A stretch of 64,000 nt of DNA, from the NCBI GenBank assembly GCA_009792885.1, contig WMCF01000008.1:21007578-21071577 (forward strand), in the 5' to 3' direction. Below are positions 11,637 to 23,300 of the stretch, in pieces. Source of the stretch: Eremophila alpestris peregrina. Taxonomy: Eukaryota; Chordata; Aves; Passeriformes; Alaudidae. A program made the position numbers and the translations under genes. How positions within the stretch are numbered: the stretch's first letter is position 1; every line of letters starts with the position of its first letter. The notes beneath the pieces were generated by a model. That model ran no database searches and had not been told where the DNA came from. It saw nothing but the letters and a program-made list of their open reading frames with translations.

Positions 11637-12432
11637 AAGGACAAGCTCAAGAAGTGGGTCCATGGAAATGCCATGAGTTTTAACAGGACCAAGTGCAAGG
11701 TGCTGCAGCTGGGTCAGCACAACCCCTACATCAACAGAAAGCTGGGGGAGGAACAGATCCAGAGCAGCCCTGCCAAGAAGGACCTGGGGTGCATGAGAGG
11801 CTGGACATGAGCAGGCAAAGTGCCCTCCCAGCCCAGAAAGCCAATTGTACCCTGGGCTGCATCAAGAGCAGTGTGGCCAGCTGCTCTAGGGAGGGGATTC
11901 TGCCCCACTGCTCCTCTCTGGTGAGACCCCACCTGGAGGGCTGCATCCAGCTCTGGGGCCCCACCACAGGAGGGACATCAGTCATCAGCCATGATGATTA
12001 GAGAATTGGAGCACCCTCTCCAGTGGGGAAAGGCTGGGAGAGCTGGAAATGTTTAGCCTGGAAGAGCTTTAGGATGACCTAATTGCAGCTTTCCAGTACC
12101 TAAAAGGAGCCTAGAAGAAGGATGGAGCCAGATGTTTATACTAGAGCATGTAGTGACAGGACAAAATAAAATGGTTTCAAATAGAGAGTAGGTTCAGGTT
12201 GGATATTATGTAGAAATTTTTTACGGTAGGTGGGGAGGTGCTGGAACACTTTGCTGGAACAGAAAAGCTGTGGATACCCCAGCCCTGGGTGCCTCCAATG
12301 CCAGGCTGGACAGGGCTCTAAGCAACATCATCTAGTGAAAAATGTCCCTGCCCACTGCAGTTGGGTTGGAACCAGATAATCTTTAAGGTACGTTCCAACC
12401 CAAGCCATTCTGTGAGTCTATTATTCTATGAT
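11637..12432 (+). mobile_element. CR1 LINE, C-terminal ORF2 remnant plus 3' UTR
   Basis: This 5'-truncated CR1 copy begins near the C-terminal end of the reverse-transcriptase polyprotein. An early frame still reads WVHGNAMSFNRTKCKVLQLG, the conserved region before the 3' UTR, then breaks through several shifts and stops. The end is the CR1 terminus: GTTCCAACCCAAGCCATTCT, then TGTGAGTCTATTATTCTATGATG. About 800 bp long and not capable of activity. Confidence 0.9.
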
Positions 12433-13699
12433 GAATTTTGCATTATATATGACCCATTTAAATATTTTAATATAGTTATTGGGCACCACTGAGTCTCCAA
12501 ATTGGTTATATCTGAACTTACGCCCATTTTTTCCTCCAGCTGAACTGTCTTCAATTTTATTTAATAAACCAGTAGGATTGCTTTCTTGTATCCCTTTGTC
12601 ACTAGATACAGCCACCTTGTAACTGAAACAGCAAAAAATGGCTCTTCATGAAAGCCAAAATTGCTTCTCAACTTGAAAATATAATGGGAAATTAGATGGG
12701 TATAAGAATATTCTTTGTATCACACAAGTGTCTTTTGAGAAAACATTTCTAAGACTTACACTGTTACATGACATGAGGATCTGGGCTGTATCCTCATGAG
12801 TTGAAGTAGAGCAACTCTGCTCCTCTGGAACAACATTCATTTTGAATTGTCTCACAGAGAAGCATGGCAAAAGAAAGCAGAAAGAATGATTATCTATAGA
12901 TAGATACAACAGCCCTTTCTTAAATGTCTACACCTCAAAAATCAGACTGTTTTTCAAACAAGGGTAGTTTAAGTCACCTCTTCTGGTCATCCCACCAAAG
13001 CACACAGGTTGTGCAAGTCTGAGTCTTTCAAAGACTGTGACACACAGGTGAATATTAAACAGTTCTGGCCTAGTACAACTTTAATGTCAAAATACAAGAA
13101 AGTAGAGTCTCATAAAAATCCCAGTTTAGGTAGAAATTAAATGCAAGTGAATTTCAAAAAAAGCACACACTCTTTAAAAAAGAACAGAATGCAAAACCCT
13201 GCAGTGTATATGGATTATAAAGAAGAATTAGAGGACTGGATTTTTTTTGTTGGATTTTGTGCTTGGTTTTATTGTTATTTTCCTTTGATATTTCTTCCTT
13301 GCTAATTTAAATGAAAAGATCATATATATGGCTAACACTGTAGAGAAATGAGAATTATAAGATTAACCCCAGGCTTGTACAAAAGAATGTACTATTAATC
13401 TTTGCTTATTTTTAAACTGCATAATACAGATAAAGGGAATTTTTTAAAGTTCTCTCTAAGAATCCCAAACTGTATTCTGATATTAGTTATTTTGTTGCGT
13501 TTTTTTCCAGCTAATATGATTACCAGTAGGACAAAGAGATTAAAGGGAATATAAAGAAAAATAACTTTAAAACAAAATGTCAAGAAATGGTTTTTTTTCA
13601 TAAGGGGAATCAGTAAAGTGTAGAGCAAGCCTCCCAGGCAAGATTGTTGAGGAAAAAACTCTTTGACCAATCAGCAGCCTGTCAACTAAACCACAGCAC
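12433..13699. other. Anonymous AT-rich DNA
   Basis: No gene or recognisable repeat. Confidence 0.6.
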
Positions 13700-14046
13700 C
13701 GGAGAGGAGAGGAGAGGAGAGGAGAGGAGAGGAGAGGAGAGGAGAGGAGAGGAGNNNNNNNNNNNNNNNNNNNNNNNNNNNNNNNNNNNNNNNNNNNNNN
13801 NNNNNNNNNNNNNNNNNNNNNNNNNNNNNNNNNNNNNNNNNNNNNNNNNNNNNNNNNNNNNNNNNNNNNNNNNNNNNNNNNNNNNNNNNNNNNNNNNNNN
13901 NNNNNNNNNNNNNNNNNNNNNNNNNNNNNNNNNNNNNNNNNNNNNNNNNNNNNNNNNNNNNNNNNNNNNNNNNNAGGAGAGGAGAGGAGAGGAGAGGAGA
14001 GGAGAGGAGAGGAGAGGAGAGGAGAGGAGAGGAGAGGAGAGGAGAG
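13700..14046 (+). repeat. (GGAGA)n pentanucleotide array with assembly gap
   Basis: A pure GGAGA/AGGAG purine array is interrupted by 220 N at 13755-13974. It abuts the damaged 3' end of a CR1 copy. Open frames on either strand through it are repeat translation. Confidence 0.98.
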
Positions 14047-14065
14047 ACCTGGATGCAACCTCATT

Positions 14066-14735
14066 TCAGGAAATTGCAGAGAGAGGTAAGGTTTCTCCTG
14101 AGCCTCCTTTTTTCCAGGATAAACAAACCAAGGTCACTCAGCTGGTCCTCATAGGAATCTGTCTCTAGGTGCTTCACCAGCTTCATTGCCCTTCTCTGGA
14201 CTCACTCCAGCCCCTCAATGTCTTTCTTGTAGTGAGGGGCCCAAAACTGGACGCAGGATTCAAGGTGTGGCCTCACCAGTCCCAGTAGAGAGGGACAATC
14301 ACTTCCCTGTATCAGTGTGGCCTGCTGCCATACTATTTCTGACAGAGATCAGGATGCCGTTGGCCTTCTTGGCCACATGGGCACACTGATGGCTCATGTT
14401 CAGACAGTCATTGACCAGCATCCCCAGGTTCTTTTCCACTGGACAGATATCCAGACACTCTGCCCCAAGCCTGTATCTTTGCATGGGGTTTTTGTGACCC
14501 AAGGGTGGGACCTGATGCTTCACCTCATTGAAGTTCATACCAACTGCCTCAGATGGATGCATCCATCCTGTCCAGATCTCTCTGTAGAGTCTTCCTATCC
14601 TCCAGCAGATCAACACTCCCACCCAATTTAGTGTTATCTGCAAACTAACTGAGGATGCACTCAATCTCTTTGTCCAGGTGACATATATAAAGATATTAAA
14701 TAAGACTGGCCCAAACGCTGAGACTTGGGGCTTTA
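14066..14735 (-). mobile_element. CR1 LINE, antisense, 3' end missing
   Basis: The reversed CR1 region is recognisable from GTTTCTCCTGAGCCTCC through CTTCTCTGGACTCACTCCAG to TTAAATAAGACTGGCCC. The usual TCACAGAATCACAGAA terminus is absent, and the GGAGA array occupies its place. The far end is cut by the LTR at 14740. Confidence 0.88.
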
Positions 14736-14739
14736 AAAG

Positions 14740-15465
14740 TGTAGCAACCTAAAGATCACAGTTGCCTGTGTCAAACACTGTTAAGGCCACAGAAGGACTT
14801 TGCCATGAAATAAGCACCAAATGGAGTGACAGATCACTTCAGGTCTGGCAGAGGTGAGATCTGAGTAGCACATCCTGGGTAACACATCCAGACAAAAATT
14901 TGCTTTATGGTAAACCATATAAAGAAGCAGCTGCTTGTGCACATATCACAGTCAAATAAAGATCACTCCAAGTTCAGGGACAGATGGCATCTGTGACCAC
15001 CAAAGTGAACACACACCCCTCCCCTAGATATGCCTCTGTGGATACCCAGAAGCTGGACTGGATGTCAAGTCACCGTGATGGGAACTAGAGATAAGATAAA
15101 GGTAATATTGTTGGCTGGATGTTATCTCAGACCAAGGATGAGGTTATCAAAACTGGGGGGCAAGAATGTATCACTGATCATAGACATAAAGAATGCAGAA
15201 TTTATGTGCCACAAGGAAAGCCAACACAACAACTGTGCTGAAATCAGCTTGGACTGGGTAAAAGGTAATTCAGTTAGGGGGAGATCATGACCACCAACTC
15301 ACAGCTGACCAACTCAAAAAAAAAGAGAAAGATTGAGCACACAAATTAGCAAGCATTACAAGCAAACAAATCATTTAGCCAATAGAATAAGATAATTGTG
15401 TAACCAATGAGCATTAATTCCTTTGTTTGCTACAATGAATAAATAGTGAAACATTTTTCATTATC
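14740..15465 (+). mobile_element. ERV LTR sharing its 5' end with the LTR at 22415
   Basis: It starts TGTAGCAACC. Its first 60 bases align by eye with the start of the LTR at 22415; both carry CTAAAGATCA/TTAAAATCATA and then AAACACTRTTAAG. A second shared block is AACTNGAGATAAGATA (about 15087 here, 22595 there) followed by TTATCTCAG. The 3' half differs and carries AATAAA at 15438-15443 shortly before the end. Two related LTR subfamilies with a common U3 start are the simplest reading. The 3' boundary is approximate and no target duplication is visible. Confidence 0.6.
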
Positions 15466-18400
15466 TTGAGGATTTTTTTTCTCTTTAAATCATATTTGCT
15501 TAGGCTTGAGGTTATGTGGGGTTTTAAAACCATGAATGAAAAAGCAGAAAATGAGATATATAAAATGCAGGCTATACATTATATGAAAAGAGTAATTAAT
15601 AGATGAACCTCTCTTTAAGACACCACAGGTCACACTTCGTGTACACAGTGTTGAAATAAGAGCTGATGCTTTTTCCAGAGTTATGATAACTATGTAAACT
15701 TTTGATCTTATCATCTCAGTTAAACTCGATATTAGCATCATCGGCTGTCACTCTGTTTTCTCTTTGTTTTGTTTCTCCTTTTCTCCAGACTAAGAATCTA
15801 CTGCCACCTGTTTAATAACCACTTCAGAAAAATGGCTGATTCTCACAACTTATCAGACCAGTAAAGAGCTCCAGTCTCTGCAGTAAAGCTCCTAAGGGCC
15901 ATGGCTAAATCTTCTATATAAATAAAGCATGCATGTTCCAGCACTGAGGACTAGAAATGGCTTCCAAATATTTTTCTTTCTATGGCAATACTCATCTAAT
16001 AACAGGTCAAAAATTTAGGCTAAGTGTTCAGTTAATGGGTGTTGCAAGTGCAGGAATACATCTGAGGAAACCATTATTTTAATCAAACTGGTACATGTTG
16101 AATCAATAAATATTTGCAATCAATCTTTGCAAATATTTGGGTAAGTAATATAGCTAAGGATGACACACTTTATTCAGGCCATTCAGATATCCAGGAGCAA
16201 AAAACAAAGAGGAAAGAATGCAGGATCTGACTGTTTCTGAAGCCTTAAAAAAGGGTCTTTCAATTAATTTTTGTACTGTATAGAAGCACAGTTAGCAATT
16301 TCATCCACTCTGTAACTCTACTCATATATAACATAAAATTATATAAAAACACTGGAAGCACTGAAATTAACTTAAAACTTGTAAATAAATACACCGACTA
16401 ATACCATCAAGAGAATCTAGTCCATAATGCAGATATTTCCAAGACAATCACTACTTCACTGTGACTTTGTTGTTTCTATTGATGTTCTGAAGTGATGGCC
16501 TTAATGCCCAGAAAGACAAACCTTTTGAAAATATTAGAGGAAGAGGTAGCAAGAAGCATAAAACCATCAGAGAGCAATGAAAACTCTTTTTCAATGTTTT
16601 TTGTACTGTTAAATATATTTTGAGAGCTTGTGTTGTGCTATGAAAGACGGAAGATACCATGAAGCAGAAAGCTATGCCTGGCTATCATCACAAGTCACAA
16701 TATTTCTGGCTAGAGAGTGCTCAACTCAGTGCAAAGTCCTTGATCAAAGGATGGTGTCCCTGTTGGGAGCAAAACAGCAGAAGTGCTTTGTATTTCCCTG
16801 AGACTACGGACCATCCTGTAGGTTACATTGACAAGTTGACAAGCACATCTACTTCTTTGAAGCTATCACTCATTTTTTGTGCAGATGAATTTAAATTAAA
16901 AAAAAATAATTGATGTTTGACCGGACCCCTTAGTTCATTAACCAGAATAATAAAAGATCTGTTGCTCTTTTAACTAGATGGATTCTTTCCACTGGGAATA
17001 TGAATGGACTCATTAGAAACGGTTTCCTAATGACTCTGCTGTTGGAGTAGTGCTATTAAACAGTAGCTAAAGCTTCAGAAGAAGAGAAAGCCGTTATTTC
17101 AGAGAAATATACTGCTGATTCAGAAGGGTTGATCTGATGATCCAATAGATCTTTGTCAACTTTAATGAAATGCTGTACCAGTTCAGGAACATCACCAACA
17201 CCTGCATTTCAAAGTTATTTGTTCTCTGCTAAGCTTCCTGTGTAATGCTTCAGAATAACAGAGAAAACAGCAAAAGATCCATGGCTTGAGAACAGTGTGC
17301 TTTAATCAAGGCTGAATTCAGACCTGACCAGAATAGTAATGGTATTGAGCAACAGCTCAGGATCTTTCTTTAACCTCACAAAGACAGATGGGGATGGGGA
17401 GATGTGCTATACTCAATAGCAAAACTTCTCTTTCATTCACATAACAGCTATTTTTTTGGACACAGAATTCACTTCTATTTGTACAATAATAAGGGCAGTA
17501 TGCCAGGGTAAGCCTTTAAGTCATTGTGGCAGAATGATACTCAGTCATACATCATCAGCTGTGTAGTAGGTAGAGCTGGATGGTCTGGAACAAAACAGCA
17601 GTGCTGCAATTTGACATCCTTTGCTACTGAACCAGCTGTGCAAAGCTGAGCAATAGGTTCTTCCTGAAAAATAGCTAGCAATCTCTTTTTCCTGCTGGCA
17701 ATTTATCTGAAATGGAGATTTTAATTCGTCCTCCCTTCACGGGTTTTCATGTGCATTTTTTTTGAAAACTGGTCAGCATTGGAGAGCAGTGCTACATCAG
17801 GGGTAATTAGCTTGATTTCCTGGTTGGGTCCATTTGGGTTCATCCATGTGCCCTTTCTGGATAACTTTGAAAGATTGTTTTCTTAAAGCAAATCTGGCAG
17901 AAAAACAGAGGCTTTATGGATATCAGCCATCTATACATTTTGTGAAAAATATCTGGCTACATTGCTGTTTTACTCAGATTTTTCTAGGTAATATCATTGG
18001 TACGGAAAAGAGATTATTGCTGTACTTCCTTGAGATTTGCACCAAATGGTTCCAGTGAATACCCCAATATTGTAAAAAGATAATGAACAAACTTTCAGCA
18101 TCTTGTAGTCTGAAAAATCCAATTATTAAAGAAATTCAACTTTTCATTAATTCTGATCAGACACATTACCTTCCGGACTTCTGCGTTCATACTACCTGAA
18201 AGAACATTCTGACACACATTTTGTAACTTCTACTTCTCGAGATGCTAAAAGAAAGCTTGAAAACTTCCTCAAGTGTTTTATATGAACCAAAAACACAAAA
18301 ACAAATAATCTGCCCTCAGATTTTCATATAGTAATTAAAAAAAAAAAAACGAAAACAAAAAACCAAAATATTGTGGTCCAGGAAGCACATTTTGTTCCTG

Positions 18401-19785
18401 CTGAAAACACCCCAGACCATGAGCTGCTTGCTCACTTCCCTCCTCTTGCTCCTATGGTGGGATGCAAAGGTGAATGGAAGGCACAGAAAAGGTAAAGATC
18501 ATGGCTTGAGATTGAATTGAATAACAAAAGTGAAAAGTAACAACACTAATAGCAGAGTGTAGAAGAGAGGTGAAATGATTCACACATGATTACTCCTGCA
18601 AAACACAGAAAGAAGTGCCCGTACTGTGCATGGTGTGGGGTGGTAAAAAGTAACCTCAGGGTCCTTGCCCTGCCCCTCTCGGCTGCTGCAAAAATGAACC
18701 CTCTGCTGGCTGGAACCAGGACACTAAAACATAAAAACAAAAAACAAACAAGCAAACAAACCAACCCCACACGAAATGAAAACCCTGCAGTAAAAAAACA
18801 CACACACAAACACAGACGTCTAAAGATTTATGGGGGTTTTATTATTTTGAAATAATTGGGGCTGACAGTAATATGCTGCATTCCTTCAGCCTGTAAAATA
18901 TAATGTCACCTCGTTTATTTGTACAACACTGGGTCAGAAGAGCACACATCCATTCTGAAGCTTGTAAATGACCTCTTTACTATTACTTAATGCTTAAAAA
19001 AATCAATAACTGAGCTATTCAATAAAACATACAGCATGAACACTGAGTATAGTGTTTAGATACTGATTGTAAATCTTAATATTCTTGAACTATTGGTTTA
19101 GACATCATGAAAATGAATTGTAATGATCAAACAAATGTCAGCTCTTTGCAGAAAGTACATATTTTTACATAAGTGTTTAATAAAAACTTCTTTACATTAT
19201 TTCCTAGGAAAATAGCAAGAAGAAAACATGATGATAAATTTTTTTCCAATAGTCTAATAAAGTCCAACACAAAGGTCTAAACTTATGCTAACAAAAATAT
19301 TAAACTTTCCACTTGAAGATTTTAATTAATCTCTTTAGACATATGACTTTAGTGAATATTGTGAACCCTTTTCTTTCTGAAAAGGGCTTCTTATTCAGTG
19401 ACTAGCCCTAGCAGAGTCTACCCAAATTAATTCATCATGAAGCATAAATTCATCTTTTTGTGTGGACTGTTCCAGTGCAGCTCATTAGACAAAGCAAGTA
19501 TAAGTAAACCAGCCTTTAAAGTATCAGCACAATTTATTTGCACCCAAAAAACACCAACATATAATAGAATCTCACAACATTTTATATTTTAGAATTTTTT
19601 GAATGCTTATATTTTTTTCTCCCTTGATAGACCCAAAAATGCTCAAGCTGTTGACAATTTTTTGTAGGGTGGGCTTTCCTCCTTGTATTCTTGAATATTT
19701 GGGTAAGAAAATTATTGATTTTTAGTGCTAAGTACAATTGTTGTCCTCATGCTATTAATTAAAATCTTAAGGAAACTTTCCAGTC
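15466..19785. other. Anonymous AT-rich DNA
   Basis: No gene is recognised. It contains a perfect 12-bp inverted repeat at 16108-16138, a poly(A) run near 18338, an AC-rich stretch near 18790-18815, and a GC-richer block around 18380-18720 that I cannot assign. Confidence 0.5.
16108..16138. repeat. 12-bp perfect inverted repeat with octamer-like core
   Basis: Arms AAATATTTGCAA and TTGCAAATATTT flank a 7-base loop. Each arm contains an ATTTGCA-type octamer half, so the site could bind POU-type factors or simply form a hairpin. Confidence 0.8.
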
Positions 19786-20290
19786 TGACGGTTCAGGAGA
19801 TGGTCTGGCAGTCACACTAGCATCACCAGAGACTTCCAGTGCTGGGAGTGCAGCCCCCTCACACTGGGCAGCTCCAGTGTGAATGCCTCACTTGACTCCC
19901 TACATACACCACACCCACACAGTTGGACAAGGTTTCCTTAATGGCTTGACTCTGTTTCCCTTAATGACATCTCAGATCTCTGGATACTTAAAAAAATTCA
20001 ATCATGGTGCAACATATGCTTGAGCTCGTGCCTGCAAGGAGGGACCCTGAACTGAAGATTCCCAGGGCTTTTATACACTTACAGTCTATGCACCCTGTGC
20101 ACTCATAATCTGGGGTCTTCCTGCTGAGTCCTTGTCTCCTGCTGTGCCTCTGAGTGTCCAGTCACCTGGCTGGTGCCACAAGCCCCCATGCCTGTTGTTG
20201 TGCCAAGTGTTGTGCACCAGTTCAGGACCTCTTGCCTCAGGTTCCTGCCCCCCAGAGCTCAATGTCACACTAAATGCCTTCCTCAAAACA
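19786..20290 (-). mobile_element. Possible ERV LTR, antisense
   Basis: This GC-richer island has TG at 19786 and CA at 20290. On the minus strand it carries TATAAAAG (20068-20075) followed by CCCTGGGAATCTTCAG, resembling a U3 promoter and R start. There is no clear polyadenylation signal and no matching target duplication, so both ends and the identity are tentative. Confidence 0.35.
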
Positions 20291-20796
20291 ACTTGAAAAA
20301 TGTTAATTTATTGTATTACCTGCGAGATATGGAGTTATGAACCTCTACTACCTATGTTTATCAGATAATTGCTTAAGAACAACTATTTCAAGAATAAATG
20401 TCATTCCTATTCATTCCCATACCCAAGCAGACAGAGTTTTTCTTTATTAGATTGGTCAGTGACAAGTAATTGACTCCACATTCAGCAGGGATACACCTGG
20501 TATTTCCTCTTGCCTGCGCATCAGCTGATGCCATGACTGTTATGTTTGTGGCTGAAATGTAAGCCAGTTTCAAGAGCATGGAGAAGAATGTTCCTATTTT
20601 CATAGAAAAATGTAGAAAACAGATTTTAAGTCTGAGAAGGGTCTCACATCCTGGTCTCCTATTATAGGACTCTCTTGTTTCAGCTGAGGAATCTCATGCC
20701 AGTGTTGTCCCCTGAGGCTGATGCACAGGTCAAATGGCATGTTGCTCAAAAATTCTGTCTTGTCTTATTTCAGAATAAGTTATGTGAATAAGTTAC
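20291..20796. other. Anonymous DNA
   Basis: Nothing recognisable between the two LTR-like elements. Confidence 0.55.
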
Positions 20797-21450
20797 TGTG
20801 CTGGTTTTGGATGAGTTAGATAATTTTCTTCACAGTGGCTAGCATGAGGCTGTGTTTTGCATTTGTGCTGAATACAATGTTGATAACACAGGGATGTTTT
20901 TGTTACTGCTGAGCAGGGCTTGCACAGAGCCAAAGCCTTTTCTGCTTTTTATGCTGCCGCACTGACAAGTTGGGCATGCATGGGAGATTGAGAGGAAACA
21001 CAGGCAGGACCCCAAGTGAATAAAGGCCCATTCACTTAGGAGTTAGTTGGCATTATCCTTGTGGGTCCCTTACAACTCAGAACATTCTGTGAAGTGTGTG
21101 AAATCTGGATACATCATACCATATGACATCATGGTCAATATATAAAGTGGGAGGAAGAAGGAGGAAGCGGGGGGATGTTTGGAGTGATAGTGTTTGACTT
21201 CCCAAGTCACTGTTACATGTGATGGGCCTCTGTTCTCCTGAGATGACTCAGCACCTGCCTGCTCATAGGAAGCAGTGAATTAATTACATGTTTTTCTTTG
21301 CTTGTGTGCACAGCTTCTGCTTTCCCTATTAAACTGTTTTTTATCTCAACCCATGAATTCTCTATTTTCCCTTCCAATTCTCTACCAGATGACATTGGTA
21401 TGTGAGCAGCTGTGTGGGGTTTCATTGCTGGCTGGGGTTAAATCATGACG
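20797..21450 (+). mobile_element. ERVL-type solo LTR, near full length
   Basis: A common avian LTR family in sense orientation. It begins TGTGCTGGTTTTGG and ends GGCTGGGGTTAAATCATGACG (final CA mutated). A CATACCATATGACATCATGG promoter block and ATATATAAAG (21138-21147) lie upstream of ATTAAA (21328-21333) and TATCTCAACCCATGAATTC. The copies at 35739 (truncated) and 56228 (core-less) belong to the same family. No 5-bp flanking duplication is visible, so the element is old or rearranged. Confidence 0.75.
21138..21147 (+). promoter_or_regulatory. TATA box of the LTR at 20797-21450
   Basis: ATATATAAAG sits just after a CATATGACATCATGG block at the usual place in this LTR family. Confidence 0.5.
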
Positions 21451-21982
21451 CATGCATGCAGCTTAGGCTATGTGTACTGAAATTAAGCTAGAGAAATTTG
21501 TTACTCATAATTTATACCTTAATCATATATAATATCTGCATCTTAGCAGTTCATAAACATTTGTTGCTGGCTATTATGCAATTGATTGTCTTTATGGAAT
21601 ACCATTTGAGTTTCATCTTCTCATAGTGAGTGATCAATAAAGTCACTGATGAGTTAATAACTGTTTACCTTTTACAATTCCTTTACTACTTTATTTTGAT
21701 TGAGCATATGACTGTTTTGATTATCTTGGCTTAGAAAAGTGGAACATGAACTGTACCTGGGCAAATGAGGAGAATGTTAAAACTCCTCCCTATTTTATGT
21801 ATTCTCAAAGGTACCACAGAAACATTTATCATCTCTACCTGGAATATGATTTTTCCAGACGGTTTTACTGGGGCCTGATTCCTAAATCTCTCTCATCTAT
21901 TTTTCCATTTACATTTGGAAAATACTGCAAAGCTGTTAGAAACTCATCAATATTAAGACTGTATTTTCTTTTGGATTCACAA
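21451..21982. other. Anonymous DNA
   Basis: Nothing recognised. The stretch 21746-22006 is open on the plus strand but runs into the next LTR and has no domain. Confidence 0.5.
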
Positions 21983-22414
21983 CTTTGCATGGAAAAGTCT
22001 TGGTAATGGGAGGGTAGAGGTGTCACTTCTTTGAAAAGCTGCTGGAAGTTTCCCCTTCATCAAATGGAGTTAATGCCAGACAGCTCCAAGACAGACCCAT
22101 CACTGGCCAAGGCTGAGCCCATCATCAACAGGGGTAGCACCTCTGGGGTAACAGATTTAAGAAGGGAAAAAAGTTAATGCATGGGAGAAAACTGAACACA
22201 GACAAGGGAGGAGGGAGAAAATATGTGAAGAACAACCCTGCAGACACCCACATTAGTAAAGAAGGAGGGGGAAAAGGTGCCCCAGGCACCATAGCAGCCC
22301 TGCAGCCCATGGTGAACACCATGGTGAAGCAGGCTTTCCCTCTGCAGCCCATGGAGGGCCCCATGTTGGACCAGGTGGATGCCCAAAGGCAGCTGTGACT
22401 CCATGGGAAGTCCA
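21983..22414 (+). mobile_element. ERV LTR (outer element of nest), 5' part
   Basis: This is the sense strand of the LTR family also present antisense at 49992. It is recognised from CTTTGCATGGAAAAGTCTTG, AAAAGCTGCTGGAAGTTTCC and AGCTCCAAGACAGACCC, then a series of imperfect units around CTGCAGCCCATGG. At 22414 it is interrupted by another LTR and resumes at 23247 with GCCCATGCTGGAGCAGGCTC. Confidence 0.75.
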
Positions 22415-23246
22415 TGTAAGAGATTTTAAAATCATAATTGTCTTAAACACTATTAAGATCATGGAAGGATTTTGCCCACTCTGGCAAACAAAGTGTGAAG
22501 TACAAAGGAGCTGCAATCATCAAGGTCCGTCCTCCCCAAATATTCCTCCTTGGTTTCAGAAATTTGGACTGTGAGTTAAGCCACCTGACAGGAACTTGAG
22601 ATAAGATAGTAGCGGTACTGTTGTTCAATTATCTCAGGGCTAAGGAGAATTAAACAAGGCTAGGCCCAGCAGGGAGGGGCCACAGCACACAGCCTCATCT
22701 GCTGAGGCCGGGTTTGCATTCTCTTTACTCCCAACCAAGAGGGAGGAGAAGAGGTTTTGGATGTCTGGTGGAAAAGCCTCTGGTCTTCATAGACAGAAGG
22801 GGTTAACACCCACCACTAGAGGCTGATAAGAAGCAGACCCAGCAGAGACAGGATGGTGCTGTCTATCATGCCAGTTGTATTCCCTTACACAAACTGGCTC
22901 AGCTGTAAAGTTCTATCCCCATGCCTCCTCTGCTTGGGTGTTCCCAGCATAGTTGAACACATATTAATCCACTGAACTCTATGTTTCATTGGACCCCCAC
23001 AACCAAGAAGACTAGAAGAAGAGGACCAGCAGGATGATGTCAGGGTCCACAGAATGATGATATCTTTCTACTTAATCTGTCTCTGTCACTCTCTTTCTCT
23101 CCCACAGCCTCCTTTTTAAAATTTCTTTCTATCTTTCTCTCCCTCACATTTACTGTTCAATAAAATCTGTACTATTTGACTTCATCACATGGTCTTGTTT
23201 CCATCTTAATTTGGGCAGAAGCATCTCTAATAATTCAATCATAAAA
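22415..23246 (+). mobile_element. ERV LTR inserted inside another LTR
   Basis: It starts TGTAAGAGATTTTAAAATC and shares its opening with the LTR at 14740. AATAAA lies at 23159-23164, and the 3' segment GGGCAGAAGCATCTCT matches the LTR at 51496 (GGGCAGAGGTATCTCT on its sense strand). The flanks GTCCA (22410-22414) and GCCCA (23247-23251) fit a 5-bp target duplication with one mismatch. The 3' terminus reads ATAAAA, whereas the related copy has ATAACA, so the final CA seems mutated. About 832 bp, solo. Confidence 0.72.
23159..23164 (+). terminator. LTR polyadenylation signal
   Basis: AATAAA is followed by ATCTGTACTATTTGACTTCA, a tail shared with the antisense LTR at 51496. Confidence 0.6.
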
Positions 23247-23300
23247 GCCCATGCTGGAGCAGGCTCCTGGCAGAACATGGAGAGACATGTTCATGCAGGA
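23247..23300 (+). mobile_element. Outer LTR of nest, continuation after insertion
   Basis: GCCCATGCTGGAGCAGGCTC CTGGCAG continues the repeated-unit region of the LTR that stopped at 22414. Similarity fades by about 23300, so the 3' part, including its polyadenylation region, is lost. Confidence 0.7.

Noticed and set aside
13567..14168. Open frames of 165-174 codons on both strands
   Set aside because: They are GGAGA/TCTCC repeat translation across 220 N.
14299..14664. Overlapping frames of 104-121 codons on opposite strands
   Set aside because: Both lie in the antisense CR1 copy; they are LINE remnants, not host genes.
22125..22516. Several frames of 73-96 codons on both strands
   Set aside because: They fall in the repeated-unit region of the outer LTR and the start of the inner LTR.
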